Shown here: positions 18,081-27,011 of the stretch, piece by piece
Layout of the letters: each line of letters starts with the position of its first letter
Position numbering within the stretch: position 1 is the first letter of the stretch
NCBI RefSeq assembly: GCF_014193375.1
Contig: NZ_JACHZF010000028.1
Coordinates: 1-44,772 of the forward strand
DNA: 44,772 nt
Direction of reading: 5' to 3'
Origin: Halomonas campaniensis
GTDB lineage: Bacteria > Pseudomonadota > Gammaproteobacteria > Pseudomonadales > Halomonadaceae
Program-made: the position numbers and the translations under genes
The notes under the pieces: model-generated
Database searches by the model: none
Told to the model about the DNA's origin: nothing
Seen by the model: only the letters and a program-made list of their open reading frames with translations

Positions 18081-19313
18081 ATGCACCCACTGCGCGAGCG
18101 ACTGCACAACGAACTCCACGCCCGGCCCTCGATCCACTTCTCCGAGCCGGCCCACCTCCACCACTACGCCTTCCTCGACGGCGACGGGGCCTGCGAGGCC
18201 ATCCTGGCCCGGCTGGGCGAGCTGACCGGCCGGCCGCCCGACCCCGAGGCGGTGCAGGAGATCCTCGAGCTGGACGGCCTCATCCTCAAGTGGGAACGCC
18301 ACACCGAGTTCCTCACCCTCACCCTGATGGTGCCGCGCCGGGGCGAGGGGGAGCTCTGGCCGGCGCCGCCCGAGCCGCTGGCCTCGCTGATCGAGCCCCA
18401 CCGGGCGGCGCTGATCAGTGCCACCCTGCTGCTGGTGGAGTCGGCCCATCGCTGGGCCGGCGACGCCGAGCACTACGGTTTTCGTGACCCCGCCGGCTCC
18501 CGGGTCGGCGACGGTGACGCCACCGTCTGGGGCGACTTCCGCCTCACACCGGAGGGGGTCAACCGGCTGCTGCTGGTCAACCAGGGGCTCGACGACTACC
18601 GCCTGGGGCGCATGACCCGGCGGCTGCTGGAGATCGAGACCTACCGCATGATGGCCTCGCTGGCGCTGCCGCTGGCCAAGGAGCTGGGCGGCGAGCTGCA
18701 CGAGCATGAGCGCGAGCTCGGCGAGCTGTCTGACCGCAATGCCGAGCAGCAGCAGGAGAGTTCGCGCCCGCTGCTGGCCTCGATCTCCGCGCTCTCCGCG
18801 CGGCTCGAGCGCTCCGGCGCCCGCTCCCGGCAGCGCTTCAGCGCCACCGAGGCCTATGCGCGCATCGTCTACACCCGCATCGACGAGCTGCGCGAGACCC
18901 GGGTCGGCGACAGCCCCCGGCTGGGCACCTTCATCCTGCGTCGCTTCCGCCCCACGGTGCACTTCTGCGCGGCGATCCACCAGCGACAGCAGAGCCTGGC
19001 CGAGAGCGTGGCGCGGCTCAACGACCTGCTGCGCACCCGGGCCCAGGTGGAGATCGAGGAGCAGAACTCCGAGATCCTGCAGAGCCTCAACGAGCGCACC
19101 AGCAGCCAGCTGAAGATCCAGAAGGCGGTGGAGGGGCTGTCGATCATCGTGATCAGCTACTACCTCTTCAGCCTGTTCAAGCTGGGCCTGCAGAGCCTCG
19201 ATGCCCTGGGGATGCCGATCGTGCCCGCCGTGGCCGCCGCGGTGCTGGCGCCCCTGGGCCTGGGCATCCTCGGCGTGCTGGCCTGGCGGATCTGGCGGGT
19301 CAAGCAGCACTGA
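18081..19313 (+). CDS. DUF3422 family membrane-anchored protein
   Basis: A 410-residue protein matching DUF3422, a proteobacterial family of unknown function. It has the characteristic start LRERLHNELHARP and the WERHTEF block. The body is largely helical with a coiled-coil stretch (about 205-350: many E/R/Q heptads such as ELHEHERELGELSDRNAEQQ). Two C-terminal membrane segments (SIIVISYYLFSLFKLG and a Val/Ala-rich one near 380-400) anchor it, most of the chain being cytoplasmic. Its stop codon lies 3 nt from the stop of the convergent MFS gene. No function is inferred. Confidence 0.85.
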   Translation: MHPLRERLHNELHARPSIHFSEPAHLHHYAFLDGDGACEAILARLGELTGRPPDPEAVQEILELDGLILKWERHTEFLTLTLMVPRRGEGELWPAPPEPLASLIEPHRAALISATLLLVESAHRWAGDAEHYGFRDPAGSRVGDGDATVWGDFRLTPEGVNRLLLVNQGLDDYRLGRMTRRLLEIETYRMMASLALPLAKELGGELHEHERELGELSDRNAEQQQESSRPLLASISALSARLERSGARSRQRFSATEAYARIVYTRIDELRETRVGDSPRLGTFILRRFRPTVHFCAAIHQRQQSLAESVARLNDLLRTRAQVEIEEQNSEILQSLNERTSSQLKIQKAVEGLSIIVISYYLFSLFKLGLQSLDALGMPIVPAVAAAVLAPLGLGILGVLAWRIWRVKQH

Positions 19314-19316
19314 CCC

Positions 19317-20471
19317 TCAGGCCTCGGTGCGCCTCACCCTGGCCCGCAGGGCGAACAGCGCCACGGCCAGCAGGCCCAGCAGCGCCATCAGCAGCAGCGG
19401 GAAGGCACCGGTACCGGCCCGCTCCAGCAGCGGGCCGGCCAGCGAGGGCACCGCCATGGCCCCGACGCCGGCGGCCAGGAAGATCCGGCCGGTGGTGCGC
19501 CCGTTCACGGTCATCAGCTGGTTGCTGAGGCCGAACAGGGTGGGGAAGATCGCCGAGGCGGCCAGCCCGAAGAGCAGCGAGACCACGGCCAGCGGCAGCC
19601 ACCCCAGCTGCAGCGCCAGGCCGCTGGCCAGCCCCAGGGCCAGGCAGCCACGCAGCACCCACCAGGGCGAGAAGCGGCGCAGCAGCGGGATCGCCAGCAG
19701 CCGCCCCGCCGAGAGCGCCAGCCAGAACAGGGTGGCCAGCAGGGCCGCCTCCTCGCTGGGCATGCCCGCCAGGGTGGCGTAGGCGGTGACCCAGCCGGCG
19801 AAGGTGATCTCCATGCCCACGTAGAGGCCGAACATGAACAGGAACAGCGCCAGCCGCCAGCCGTCGGCGGGCGGCATGGGCGCCTCCTCCTCCCGGGCCG
19901 CCGGGGCCGTCGGGCTCGCCAGGCCGGCCAGGGGCCAGAGCAGCAGCAGCGCGTAGAGCGCCACCGCCCAGAAGGCCCAGGCGAAGTGGCCGGTCAGCGC
20001 CAGCACCGCCACCAGCACCAGCGGCACCAGGGTGTTGCCCAGCCCGAAGCAGAAGTGCAGGGCGCTAATCCAGGGTGGCGCCTGCCTGCCATGGGCCCAC
20101 AGCAGCAGGGTGTTGGCACCGGCATTGGCCGAGACCTCGGCCAGGCCCAGCAGGAAGACCACCGCCGTCAGCACCGCAAGCCCCTGGCTGAACGGCATCG
20201 CCGCCAGCCCCGCCGCCATCAGCACCAGCATCGCCGCCAGCACCCGGTGGCCCGGGAAGCGATCCACCAGCCGTCCCGAGAGCAGCGAGCCGAGCATGTT
20301 GCCCAGCGCCCGAGCGGTGAACAGCACCGAGATCTGGCCCATGGTCGAGCCGGTCATCGCCGCCAGGTGGGGCAGCGCCGGCCCCAGCAGGCCACCGCTC
20401 ATGCCCACGGCCAGCATGACCAGGAAGTAGCGATGGGTGACCCGGTGGGCGTGGGGCGTCGTGGCCGGCAT
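19317..20471 (-). CDS. MFS transporter, possibly tied to the radical SAM/GH3 operon
   Basis: A 384-residue, 12-segment major facilitator. The N-terminal half has GGLLGPALPHL and the loop-2/3 signature GRLVDRFPGHRV (the G(R/K)LxDRxGRR-type motif A). A hydrophilic central loop (about 190-205, APAAREEEAPMPP) separates the halves. Closest in style to FucP/sugar-type or efflux MFS proteins, but the substrate cannot be called. Start ATG 20471 has AAGGAGAGG. It lies 69 nt downstream of the GH3 gene on the same strand, so it could be the sixth gene of that operon and move its product or a precursor (inference). Confidence 0.85.
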   Translation of the reverse strand: MPATTPHAHRVTHRYFLVMLAVGMSGGLLGPALPHLAAMTGSTMGQISVLFTARALGNMLGSLLSGRLVDRFPGHRVLAAMLVLMAAGLAAMPFSQGLAVLTAVVFLLGLAEVSANAGANTLLLWAHGRQAPPWISALHFCFGLGNTLVPLVLVAVLALTGHFAWAFWAVALYALLLLWPLAGLASPTAPAAREEEAPMPPADGWRLALFLFMFGLYVGMEITFAGWVTAYATLAGMPSEEAALLATLFWLALSAGRLLAIPLLRRFSPWWVLRGCLALGLASGLALQLGWLPLAVVSLLFGLAASAIFPTLFGLSNQLMTVNGRTTGRIFLAAGVGAMAVPSLAGPLLERAGTGAFPLLLMALLGLLAVALFALRARVRRTEA

Positions 20472-20540
20472 GTCCTCTCCTTGGCAGGCAGCAGAGGGCG
20501 CGATTGTGCCATCTTTGCTCGCCCGGCGACTCCTCCCCGC

Positions 20541-22160
20541 CTACGCCTCCCCCACCACGGTCAGCACCGCGCGCCATCCCGGGCGGGCATCCAGCGCCGC
20601 CGGCTTGATCTCGCCCAGCCGGCCACGATGCTGCGGGGCTTGCAGGTAGGCCCGCTGGGCGCCCCGGACGGGCTGGAGGGCGGCGGGGGCCAGCTGGCCG
20701 AGCCAGCGGGCGTGGGCATAGTGGGGGTTGTCGGCGAGCCCCAGCTCCAGCCGGGCCGCCCCGTCCGTCGGCGGCGTCTCGGCCTCCAGGAACAGCGTGT
20801 AGCCGGGCCGGCCGTCGGGCCGCGGGTCGGGCGCCAGCATGGCGAAGCGTACCCCGCGGGCCGTGGCCAGCAGGCGGTCCAGCACGCCCTGCACGAAGGC
20901 GTCGCTGAGCTTCTCGCCGCACAGGTCCGAGGCCCGGTCATCCCGTCCCAGGAAGCGCAGGGTGGGCGTCGCGCCCAGCCGCCCGGTCACCTCGATGAGG
21001 TCCCCCAGGTCGAAGCGGTAGAGCCCGCCGCCGGTGGTCACCAGCGGCCGGTAGCGCTCCCCGGGGGTGACCTCGTGGGCCTGGCGGGCCCGGCCGGTGT
21101 CGTCGAGGAACTCGACGAAGTGGGAGGTCACCGCCAGCGGGTGCCGGCCGGCGAAGGGCAGGCTGATCACCGCCTCGGTGGCCAGCAGCCCCTTGGCCTG
21201 GAACGCCACGCCCGGCAGGCGCTCGGCCAGCTCGGCGGCGGGCTCGGCGGCGCGGGCGTCGGCCCAGGCGCTGACCAGGCGCAGCCCCGTCCACAGCGAG
21301 GTCGGGGCCGTGAAGTCGGCACTCGCCAGCGCCCGGGCCCGGGCCGGCAGCGGGGCGAGCCGGCGACCCAGGGCCGCGATCCGCGCCGACGGCACCTCTT
21401 CCTCCGGCAGCGTCAGGCCGCCCCGCGCGATGTCGGCGAGCAGGCGTTCGCGGTGGCGGGGCAGGGCATCGAGCAGCAGGGTCAGGAAGGAGGGATGCCA
21501 GACCGAGATCAGGCGCAGCGCGGGGGTGCGCAGCAGGCAGAGCAGGGTGACGTAGCGGAACGCCTCGATCTCCTGGAGGTCGCGGACCGCACCCGGCACC
21601 GCCAGGGTGGCGTCCACCAGCGGCGCCAGCCAGCGCCCCAGATAGGCGCTGTCCGCCGCCAGGCCGATGGGCACGGCGCCGCCGGCCTCTTCGGGCACCG
21701 GTCCCGCCGGCGAGATCGACCAGTAGGCGGGCCCCGCCATCAGCGCCGGGTCGCGGGCGAAGAGGTCGTGGGTCCAGGCGCCGACCGCCCGGCCGAACTC
21801 CCGCTGCAGGCGGCTCGTCCAGGGGATTAGCCGGGCCGGGCCGGTGGAGCCGCTGGTGGGGACCAGCCGCCGCACCGGCTCCCGGGTCAGCACGGCCGTT
21901 TCGCCGGCGCGTATCGCCTCGACCCAGGGGGCGAGGGCCTCGGGGGGCTGGATCGGCACCCGCGCCTGGAACTCCCGAACGCTGCGGATGCCGGCGAAGC
22001 CGTGGGCGATGCCGAAGCGCGTCTCGGCGTTGCGCAGCAGCAGTGTCTGCAGCAGCGCCTGCTGGGTCTGCTCCGGCCGGGCCAGGGCCCGGGCGAAGCG
22101 CCGGCCATGGCCGCGGTTGGCGAGCTGCCAGAGCCCGTGGGCCAGCCGGCAGCGGTTCAC
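20541..22160 (-). CDS. GH3-family acyl-adenylating enzyme (acyl acid-amido synthetase-like)
   Basis: A 539-residue protein of the GH3 fold in the ANL superfamily. Plant GH3 enzymes activate jasmonate, auxin or benzoates as adenylates and join them to amino acids; most bacterial members are uncharacterised. Visible motifs are the ATP loop PTSGSTGPARLIPWT (near 100), the second nucleotide block GGLYRFDLGDLIEVTG (about 375-390) and a hinge/C-terminal motif LCGEKLSDAFV (near 415). The start is GTG 22160, overlapping the TGA of the upstream GNAT-like gene (GTGA), so it is translationally coupled. Within its operon it probably ligates an acyl acid, with the GNAT proteins as possible acyl or amine partners (inference). 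Confidence 0.85.
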   Translation of the reverse strand: MNRCRLAHGLWQLANRGHGRRFARALARPEQTQQALLQTLLLRNAETRFGIAHGFAGIRSVREFQARVPIQPPEALAPWVEAIRAGETAVLTREPVRRLVPTSGSTGPARLIPWTSRLQREFGRAVGAWTHDLFARDPALMAGPAYWSISPAGPVPEEAGGAVPIGLAADSAYLGRWLAPLVDATLAVPGAVRDLQEIEAFRYVTLLCLLRTPALRLISVWHPSFLTLLLDALPRHRERLLADIARGGLTLPEEEVPSARIAALGRRLAPLPARARALASADFTAPTSLWTGLRLVSAWADARAAEPAAELAERLPGVAFQAKGLLATEAVISLPFAGRHPLAVTSHFVEFLDDTGRARQAHEVTPGERYRPLVTTGGGLYRFDLGDLIEVTGRLGATPTLRFLGRDDRASDLCGEKLSDAFVQGVLDRLLATARGVRFAMLAPDPRPDGRPGYTLFLEAETPPTDGAARLELGLADNPHYAHARWLGQLAPAALQPVRGAQRAYLQAPQHRGRLGEIKPAALDARPGWRAVLTVVGEA

Positions 22161-22897
22161 GGCGCGGCTCCCGGCCGGGACGACAGCGCCCGCAGGATGC
22201 GCCGGCCGGCACGGGTGAGGTTGTGCTCGTCGAGCTCGGTCAGGCAGGCCAGCTCGTCGCCCTCGGCGTGGCCGGGGTTGCACCGGGCGAAGAAGGCCAC
22301 GTGGGGGTCCGCCAGGCGGGCGGCGGGAATCCCCGCCAGGTGGTCGCGCAGCCGCTGGGGGCGGGCGAAGCGCACGATGCCTGTGGCGGGGTCGAAGGCC
22401 GCGCCGTAGCGGTGCCGGGCCAGGGCGGCCAGGCGCCGTCGCGCCGCCGGCGGGGCCTCGGCGTCGTGGCGCGGGTGGAAGTCGCGCCAGAACAGCGGCA
22501 GGAAGCGGTAGGTGCGATAGCCCGAGACCAGCAGCAGCCAGTAGAGGGGGCGGTCGCGGCCGGCCCGCTCGCGCAGGGCCAGCACCCCTTCGAGCCAGGC
22601 GCGCATCAGCGCCGTGCTGCCCCAGGCCCGCGGGTCGATGATGGTGTCGCCGCTGGAGAGCAGGTGGCAGGGACCGCCCGGGCCCTCGAGGGTCTCCAGG
22701 CGCAGGCTGGTGAAGCCGGTCAGCTCGCCGGCGGCGTCGTGGAGCAGGATCACCCACTGCTTCTCGGCGAGGTCGGCGTCGAACTGCGACGGCGAGACGT
22801 TGGTGAAATGGCGGTCCATCAGGGCCAGCATGGCCTGCCGCTGCGCCGCGGTGAGGGCCTCGCGGGCGATCAGCGGCCCGCTGCGGGGTGGGCTCAT
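22157..22897 (-). CDS. GNAT-fold-like protein, second of pair
   Basis: A 246-residue soluble protein. Residues 5-150 resemble a GNAT N-acyltransferase: an N-terminal helix followed by FDADLAEKQWVILLHDA and a strand GELTGFTSLRLE, which matches the usual 'G.l.Gf..l' strand of GNATs and long-chain N-acyl amino acid synthases. A clean Q/RxxGxG/A acetyl-CoA loop is not evident, so the call is by fold resemblance. The rest (about 160-246) is not recognised and has a Cys in AFFARCNPGH and another in ELACLTELD. Start ATG 22897 overlaps the previous stop as ATGA; its own TGA overlaps the GH3 start. Confidence 0.6.
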   Translation of the reverse strand: MSPPRSGPLIAREALTAAQRQAMLALMDRHFTNVSPSQFDADLAEKQWVILLHDAAGELTGFTSLRLETLEGPGGPCHLLSSGDTIIDPRAWGSTALMRAWLEGVLALRERAGRDRPLYWLLLVSGYRTYRFLPLFWRDFHPRHDAEAPPAARRRLAALARHRYGAAFDPATGIVRFARPQRLRDHLAGIPAARLADPHVAFFARCNPGHAEGDELACLTELDEHNLTRAGRRILRALSSRPGAAP

Positions 22898-23997
22898 AGG
22901 GCGCTCAGCTCCACCTGGAGGCCGTCGTGCCGGGCCGCCTCGCGCAGCGCCTCGGCCCAGGCGTCGGCCGCCGGGGTCCAGGCCACCACATAGAGGCGGG
23001 TACGGTAGCGTCGCGCCGGCAGGGCCCGGTCGAGCCAGGGGGCCAGGCCGTCCCGGGCCAGGCCGCCCACCAGCAGCAGGTCGAGCCCCAGGCGGGCCGC
23101 GTGGAAGGCCGCATGGCGCAGCAGGGCCACCGCGGCCGGCTCCTCGTCGGGCTGGTGGGCGAGCGACACCACGCTGGCGCTGGTCAGGGCCTGGCCGGCC
23201 CGGGGCAGGCGTGGCGTGCCGATCCAGGGGGCGGCGAGGTTGGCCAGCGGCCGACTCCAGCGCAGCGGCCCACGATAGCCCTGGACCACGAACTGGCGCC
23301 AGGGCGAGGCATCCAGCAGGCCGAGCCCGGCCAGCAGCCGGCCTCGGCGCAGGGCCACCAGGCGCAGCGCCAGCGGCGCCGTGGGGCCGGGCAGGGCCAG
23401 GGCGGCAGCGTCCAGGCGCCGGCGACGCAGGCCCTGGAGCTCCGCCCACTGCGCCTCGCTGGCCTCCCGGATCTCGATGCCGGTGCTGGAGGGCGGGCGG
23501 CGGCTGGTCGGCAGGGTGCGCACCGTGTAGTCGGCCAGCGGGCGGTAGGGCGGCTGGCCGGGCAGCCCCCGCTCCAGCAGCCGCCGGGCGGCCAGGTTGT
23601 CGCGGGTGATGCTGGTGAGGTCGAAGGGCGCCTCGCGGGCCTGGCGGGACTCGGCGAATAGCCGCCACGCCTCGACCATGGCCCGGCGTGGCAGGCGGCG
23701 TCCGGGCGCCAGGCGGACCTGGCTGAGGTAGCCCAGCCGGACCGCCGCACCCTCGAGGCGTGCCGGCTGGACCTGGCGGGTGCCCATGCCGACCAGTGCG
23801 CCCGTGTCGGCCTCCTCCACCAGCAGGGTGTCATGGCGCAGGCTCTCCCGGTCCAGGGAGGCGAAGAAGGAGGGCTCCCGGGTGAGGCTCAGGCGGATCG
23901 CGCCGTCCAGCGCCCGCTCGCGCAGCAGGCGGCGGATGGCCGCGTCGTCGTCGGGCCGTGCCGGGCGCACCCGCAGCGTGGTCTCCCCGGGCCTCAT
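22894..23997 (-). CDS. GNAT-family N-acetyltransferase-like protein, first of pair
   Basis: A 367-residue protein. The N-terminal 170 residues fit the GNAT pattern: LRVRPARPDDDAAIRRLL at the start, a central strand TGALVGMGTRQVQPA, and LGYLSQVRLAPGRRLPRRAM, where VRLAPGRRLPRR occupies the V..(R/Q)xxGxG/A acetyl-CoA loop. The C-terminal half (about 180-367) repeats a GNAT-like organisation (IEIREASEAQWAELQGL; later LDLLLVGG), so the protein may be a tandem GNAT with the second half lacking a clear cofactor loop. ATG 23997 overlaps the stop of the upstream radical SAM gene (ATGA), indicating coupled translation. Substrate unknown. Confidence 0.72.
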   Translation of the reverse strand: MRPGETTLRVRPARPDDDAAIRRLLRERALDGAIRLSLTREPSFFASLDRESLRHDTLLVEEADTGALVGMGTRQVQPARLEGAAVRLGYLSQVRLAPGRRLPRRAMVEAWRLFAESRQAREAPFDLTSITRDNLAARRLLERGLPGQPPYRPLADYTVRTLPTSRRPPSSTGIEIREASEAQWAELQGLRRRRLDAAALALPGPTAPLALRLVALRRGRLLAGLGLLDASPWRQFVVQGYRGPLRWSRPLANLAAPWIGTPRLPRAGQALTSASVVSLAHQPDEEPAAVALLRHAAFHAARLGLDLLLVGGLARDGLAPWLDRALPARRYRTRLYVVAWTPAADAWAEALREAARHDGLQVELSAL

Positions 23998-25367
23998 GAC
24001 GCCGCCTCCAGCAGCTCGCCCCGGAAGCCCTCGTCGCCCAGCGGCAGGCCGTTGCGCCCCTCGATGTCCCACTGGTGCATGGCGTTGATGGCCATGAAGT
24101 TGGCCAGCATGTAGGGCGTGGCGCGGTTCACCCGGTGGGTGGCCCGGCGCAGGATGCTGGGCCAGCCGTAGAAGCGCCGCCGCGCCCGCACGCAGTGGGC
24201 CTCGAGCGCCTCGGCGCTCATGCTCGCCGGGTGGAAGGGCACCATGTTGTAGCGGTAGCCCGCGTCCAGCCACCAGGTGTCGAAGCGCAGCCGCCCGGCC
24301 TCGCGCAGGCGCTGTTCCAGGGGCGTGCCGGGGAAGGGGGTGATGTGGTTGAAGGCGGCGATGTAGAGCCCCTCCTCCTGGGCGAAGCGGATGGTGGTGT
24401 CGATGGTCTGGGCCGTGTCGGCGTCGTAGCCGAAGATGAAGGTGCCGTAGATGCGGATGCCGTGGCGGCGGAAGTTGGCCAGCGCCTGCACCGGGCCGCC
24501 GTGCATCAGGTTGAAGCGCTTGTTCATCTCGGCGAGCCCCGCCGGGTTCAGCGACTCGAAGCCCACCAGCACGCCCTGGCAGCCGCTGCGTCGCATCAGC
24601 TCAAGTGCCTCCTCGTCGAAGGCCACGTTGATGCTGGCCTGGCTCACCCAGCGCAGCTTCAGCGGGATCAGCGCGCGCATCAGTTCCTTGGCGGCCGGCA
24701 GGTTGGAGACCAGGTTGTCGTCGATGAAGAACACCATCTGGCCGCGGCGGCGCACCCGGGCGAGTTCCTCCAGCACCCGGTCGATGGGACGGTGCGACTG
24801 GGAGGCGCCGAAGAAGGCGGTGATGGCGCAGAAGTCGCACTTGAAGCGGCAGCCCCGGGCGAACTCCACCAGGCGGATGCCCAGGTAGCGCTTGCCGGCG
24901 AAGATCGAGCGGTCCGGGGTCACCGTCAGGGCCGGGCGCCCCTCGGCGCGATAGGTCCTGCGCGGCCGGCCGTGGCGGTAGTCGTCGATCACCTCGGGCA
25001 GGGTGCGCTCGGCCTCGCCGATGACGATGGACTCGCAGTAGCGCGATACCTCCTCGGGGCAGAGGGTGGCGTGGAAGCCGCCCATCACCACCGGCACCCC
25101 GCGGCGGCGGTACTCGCTGGCGATCTGGTAGGCGCGCCGGGCGGTATAGGTCTCCACGCTGATCGCCACCAGGTCGGTGGGGGCGTCGAAGGGGATCGGC
25201 TCCAGGCGGTCGTCGTAGAAGCGCTTCTCCACGTCGTCGGGCGCCAGGGCGGCCACCATGGCCGCCGGGATCGGTTCCATCTGCCAGGTGCGGATGTAGC
25301 GCTTCATCCCCGCCCGGCGGCCCACGCAGGGGTGGACGATGGTCAGCCGGAAGGGGCGCCGGCTCAC
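23994..25367 (-). CDS. B12-binding domain radical SAM protein, second of pair
   Basis: A 457-residue enzyme. Residues 1-140 form a cobalamin-binding domain of the kind lacking the lower-ligand His motif (ETYTARRAYQIASEYRRRGV, then VVMGGFHATLCPEE). The radical SAM core follows with CX3CX2C as RGCRFKCDFCAI near residues 170-180, plus the GFESLNP block and PFPGTPLEQ. The C-terminal part resembles the DUF4070-like tail of HpnP-type methylases. Members include HpnP (hopanoid methylation), BchE and P-methylases, so methylation or ring chemistry at an unactivated carbon is expected; the substrate is unknown. The start is GTG 25367 with GAGGAGAAG, overlapping the upstream TGA. Confidence 0.88.
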   Translation of the reverse strand: MSRRPFRLTIVHPCVGRRAGMKRYIRTWQMEPIPAAMVAALAPDDVEKRFYDDRLEPIPFDAPTDLVAISVETYTARRAYQIASEYRRRGVPVVMGGFHATLCPEEVSRYCESIVIGEAERTLPEVIDDYRHGRPRRTYRAEGRPALTVTPDRSIFAGKRYLGIRLVEFARGCRFKCDFCAITAFFGASQSHRPIDRVLEELARVRRRGQMVFFIDDNLVSNLPAAKELMRALIPLKLRWVSQASINVAFDEEALELMRRSGCQGVLVGFESLNPAGLAEMNKRFNLMHGGPVQALANFRRHGIRIYGTFIFGYDADTAQTIDTTIRFAQEEGLYIAAFNHITPFPGTPLEQRLREAGRLRFDTWWLDAGYRYNMVPFHPASMSAEALEAHCVRARRRFYGWPSILRRATHRVNRATPYMLANFMAINAMHQWDIEGRNGLPLGDEGFRGELLEAAS

Positions 25368-26814
25368 GCCTTCTCCTCGCTGGCCGGTGGGTTCCCGGCC
25401 GGTTCGCGATGCAGCAGTCGCCAGGGCGACGGGGCGTCGAACAGCCAGTCGCAGGTGTAGAAGCGGTGCAGGTTGTGGGCATAGCGCCGGTAGCCGAGGT
25501 TGGTCAGCGCCGCCACGTGCCATGGGGCGGCGGTGCGGCGAAGCCGCCGGGCGATGCCGGACCAGGAGTAGGCCTGCTTCCAGGCCGCCTCGGTGCCCTG
25601 CTGGAGCTCCTCCACGCTCATGCGTGCGGGCCGGAACACCACGTGCTGGCCGTCGTACTGCTCCCAGTTCCGATGCAGCAGCCGCCCCTCTCGCGCCAGC
25701 CGCCTGAACAGCGGGGTGCCCGGGAAGGGGGTGACGATGGCGAAGCGCGGCAGGTCGATGCCGGCCTCCACGGCGAAGCGGGCGGTCTTCTCGAAGACGT
25801 CCGGCTCGTCCTGGTCGAGGCCGAAGACGAAGCAGCCCTGCAGGGCGATGCGCCGCTCGTGCAGCCGCTCCACTACGGTCGCGTAATCCTCGGGGCGGTT
25901 GAAGCCCTTGCGCGAGGCCCTGAGGCTCACCGGCGAGATCGACTCCAGCCCCATCAGCAGGCCGCGGCAGCCGCTCTCGGCGGCCAGGTCGAGCAGCGGC
26001 AGGTCGTCGGCGAGCAGGGTGGTCGCCAGGCCGTACCACTGGATGCCCAGCGGCTTGAGCGCCGTGAACAGTCGGCGGGCGTAGTGGCGGTCGGCGATCA
26101 GGTTGAGATCGACGAAGATCGCCTTGCGGGTCCGCATGCGCTTCAGGTCCTCGACGATCACCTTCGGCGGCTTCTGCAGCGGCCGGCGCCCCCAGGCGCT
26201 GGGCACCACGCAGAAGTCGCAGGTGTGAATGCAGCCGCGGGTGGCCTCGAAGACATGGGGCGTCAGGTAGCGCCAGCGCGGCAGCACCGAGCGGTCCGGC
26301 AGCGGCGACTCGGCCAGGTCCAGGTGCGGGGCCTGGTCGTAGCGCGGCGCCAGTCGGCCGGCGCGACGTCGCGCAGCAGCCGGGGCCAGCTCTCCTCGGC
26401 ATAGCCCACCACGATGGCATCGGCGTGGGGCGCGGCGTCCTCCGGGGCCAGGGTGACGTGGGGGCCGCCCAGCACCACCGCCACGCCGCGGGCGCGAAAC
26501 GCCGCCGCCAGGGCGTAGGCCCGAGGCGCGGTGCCGGTGATCACCGTCATGCCGACCAGGTCCACGTCCATGTCGGTATCCACGTCCTGGACCCCCTCGT
26601 CGAGGCAGGTCAGCGCGATGTCGAGCTCGTCGGGCACCAGCGCGGCCAGGGTCGGCAGGGTCAGCGGCATGTAACGCAGCGACTGCCCGAAGATGCCGCC
26701 GCGGTGGCGGTAGAGCGGCCCCTTGGGCGAGATCAGGGCGACGCGCAGTCGCCGGGTCGGCTCGGCGGTGACGTCGCCCCGGGGCGGGGCGACGTCGGGG
26801 CGTTCAGGGGACAT
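25364..26814 (-). pseudogene. B12-binding domain radical SAM protein, first of pair, frameshifted
   Basis: Two frames together make one family-length protein of about 483 residues. The first (26814 to stop at 26263) encodes the cobalamin-binding domain: IFGQSLRYMPLTLPTLAAL, VVLGGPHVTLAPED, VGYAEESWPRLLRDVA. The second, open leftward from about 26361, encodes APRYDQAPHLDLAESPLP, then RGCIHTCDFCVVPSAWG (CX3CX2C, near residue 195 of the joined product), GLESISPVSL and PFPGTPLFRR. Restoring one base near 26362 joins them as DVA-A-GRLAPRYDQ with no other change, and 1451+1 nt is divisible by three. So either a real 1-nt deletion or a sequencing error separates sensor and catalytic parts. Start ATG 26814 has GGGAGGT. 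The gene heads the operon; the stop overlaps the next GTG. Confidence 0.85.
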
Positions 26815-26904
26815 CCGTCTACCTCCCGAGAGGGAATGGGGCCTGGTGCGGGCCGGGGCTCCCTGTCAGCATAGTCAGGCTGGCTGGGCACGAAAAAGAA
26901 CGCT

Positions 26905-26927
26905 GTTCGGAAACACTGTTTTTGAAC
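26905..26927. promoter_or_regulatory. Imperfect 23-bp palindrome between divergent genes (possible operator)
   Basis: GTTCGGAAACA (26905-26915) and TGTTTTTGAAC (26917-26927) flank a central C; 9 of 11 positions are complementary. It lies between the leftward radical SAM operon and the rightward acyltransferase, 91 and 85 bp from their start codons. A TATGCT that could serve as the leftward -10 lies at 26874-26869. No regulator gene is adjacent. Confidence 0.35.
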
Positions 26928-27011
26928 TAGCCTAGCCGAGACGTCGGGCATTGCAAGTGGCCCGTGAGGCGCCCCGGCGGCGCTGGACCAGCGCAATCAG
27001 CAGGAGGAGGC

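Noticed and set aside
20938..22212. Second leftward frame overlapping the GH3 gene
   Set aside because: Pro/Arg/Ala-rich shadow frame; GH3 motifs lie in the other frame.
26263..26400. Programmed frameshifting to join the two rSAM frames
   Set aside because: No slippery heptamer or following pseudoknot-like structure is apparent, and the missing base sits in plain G+C-rich sequence; mutation or read error is simpler.
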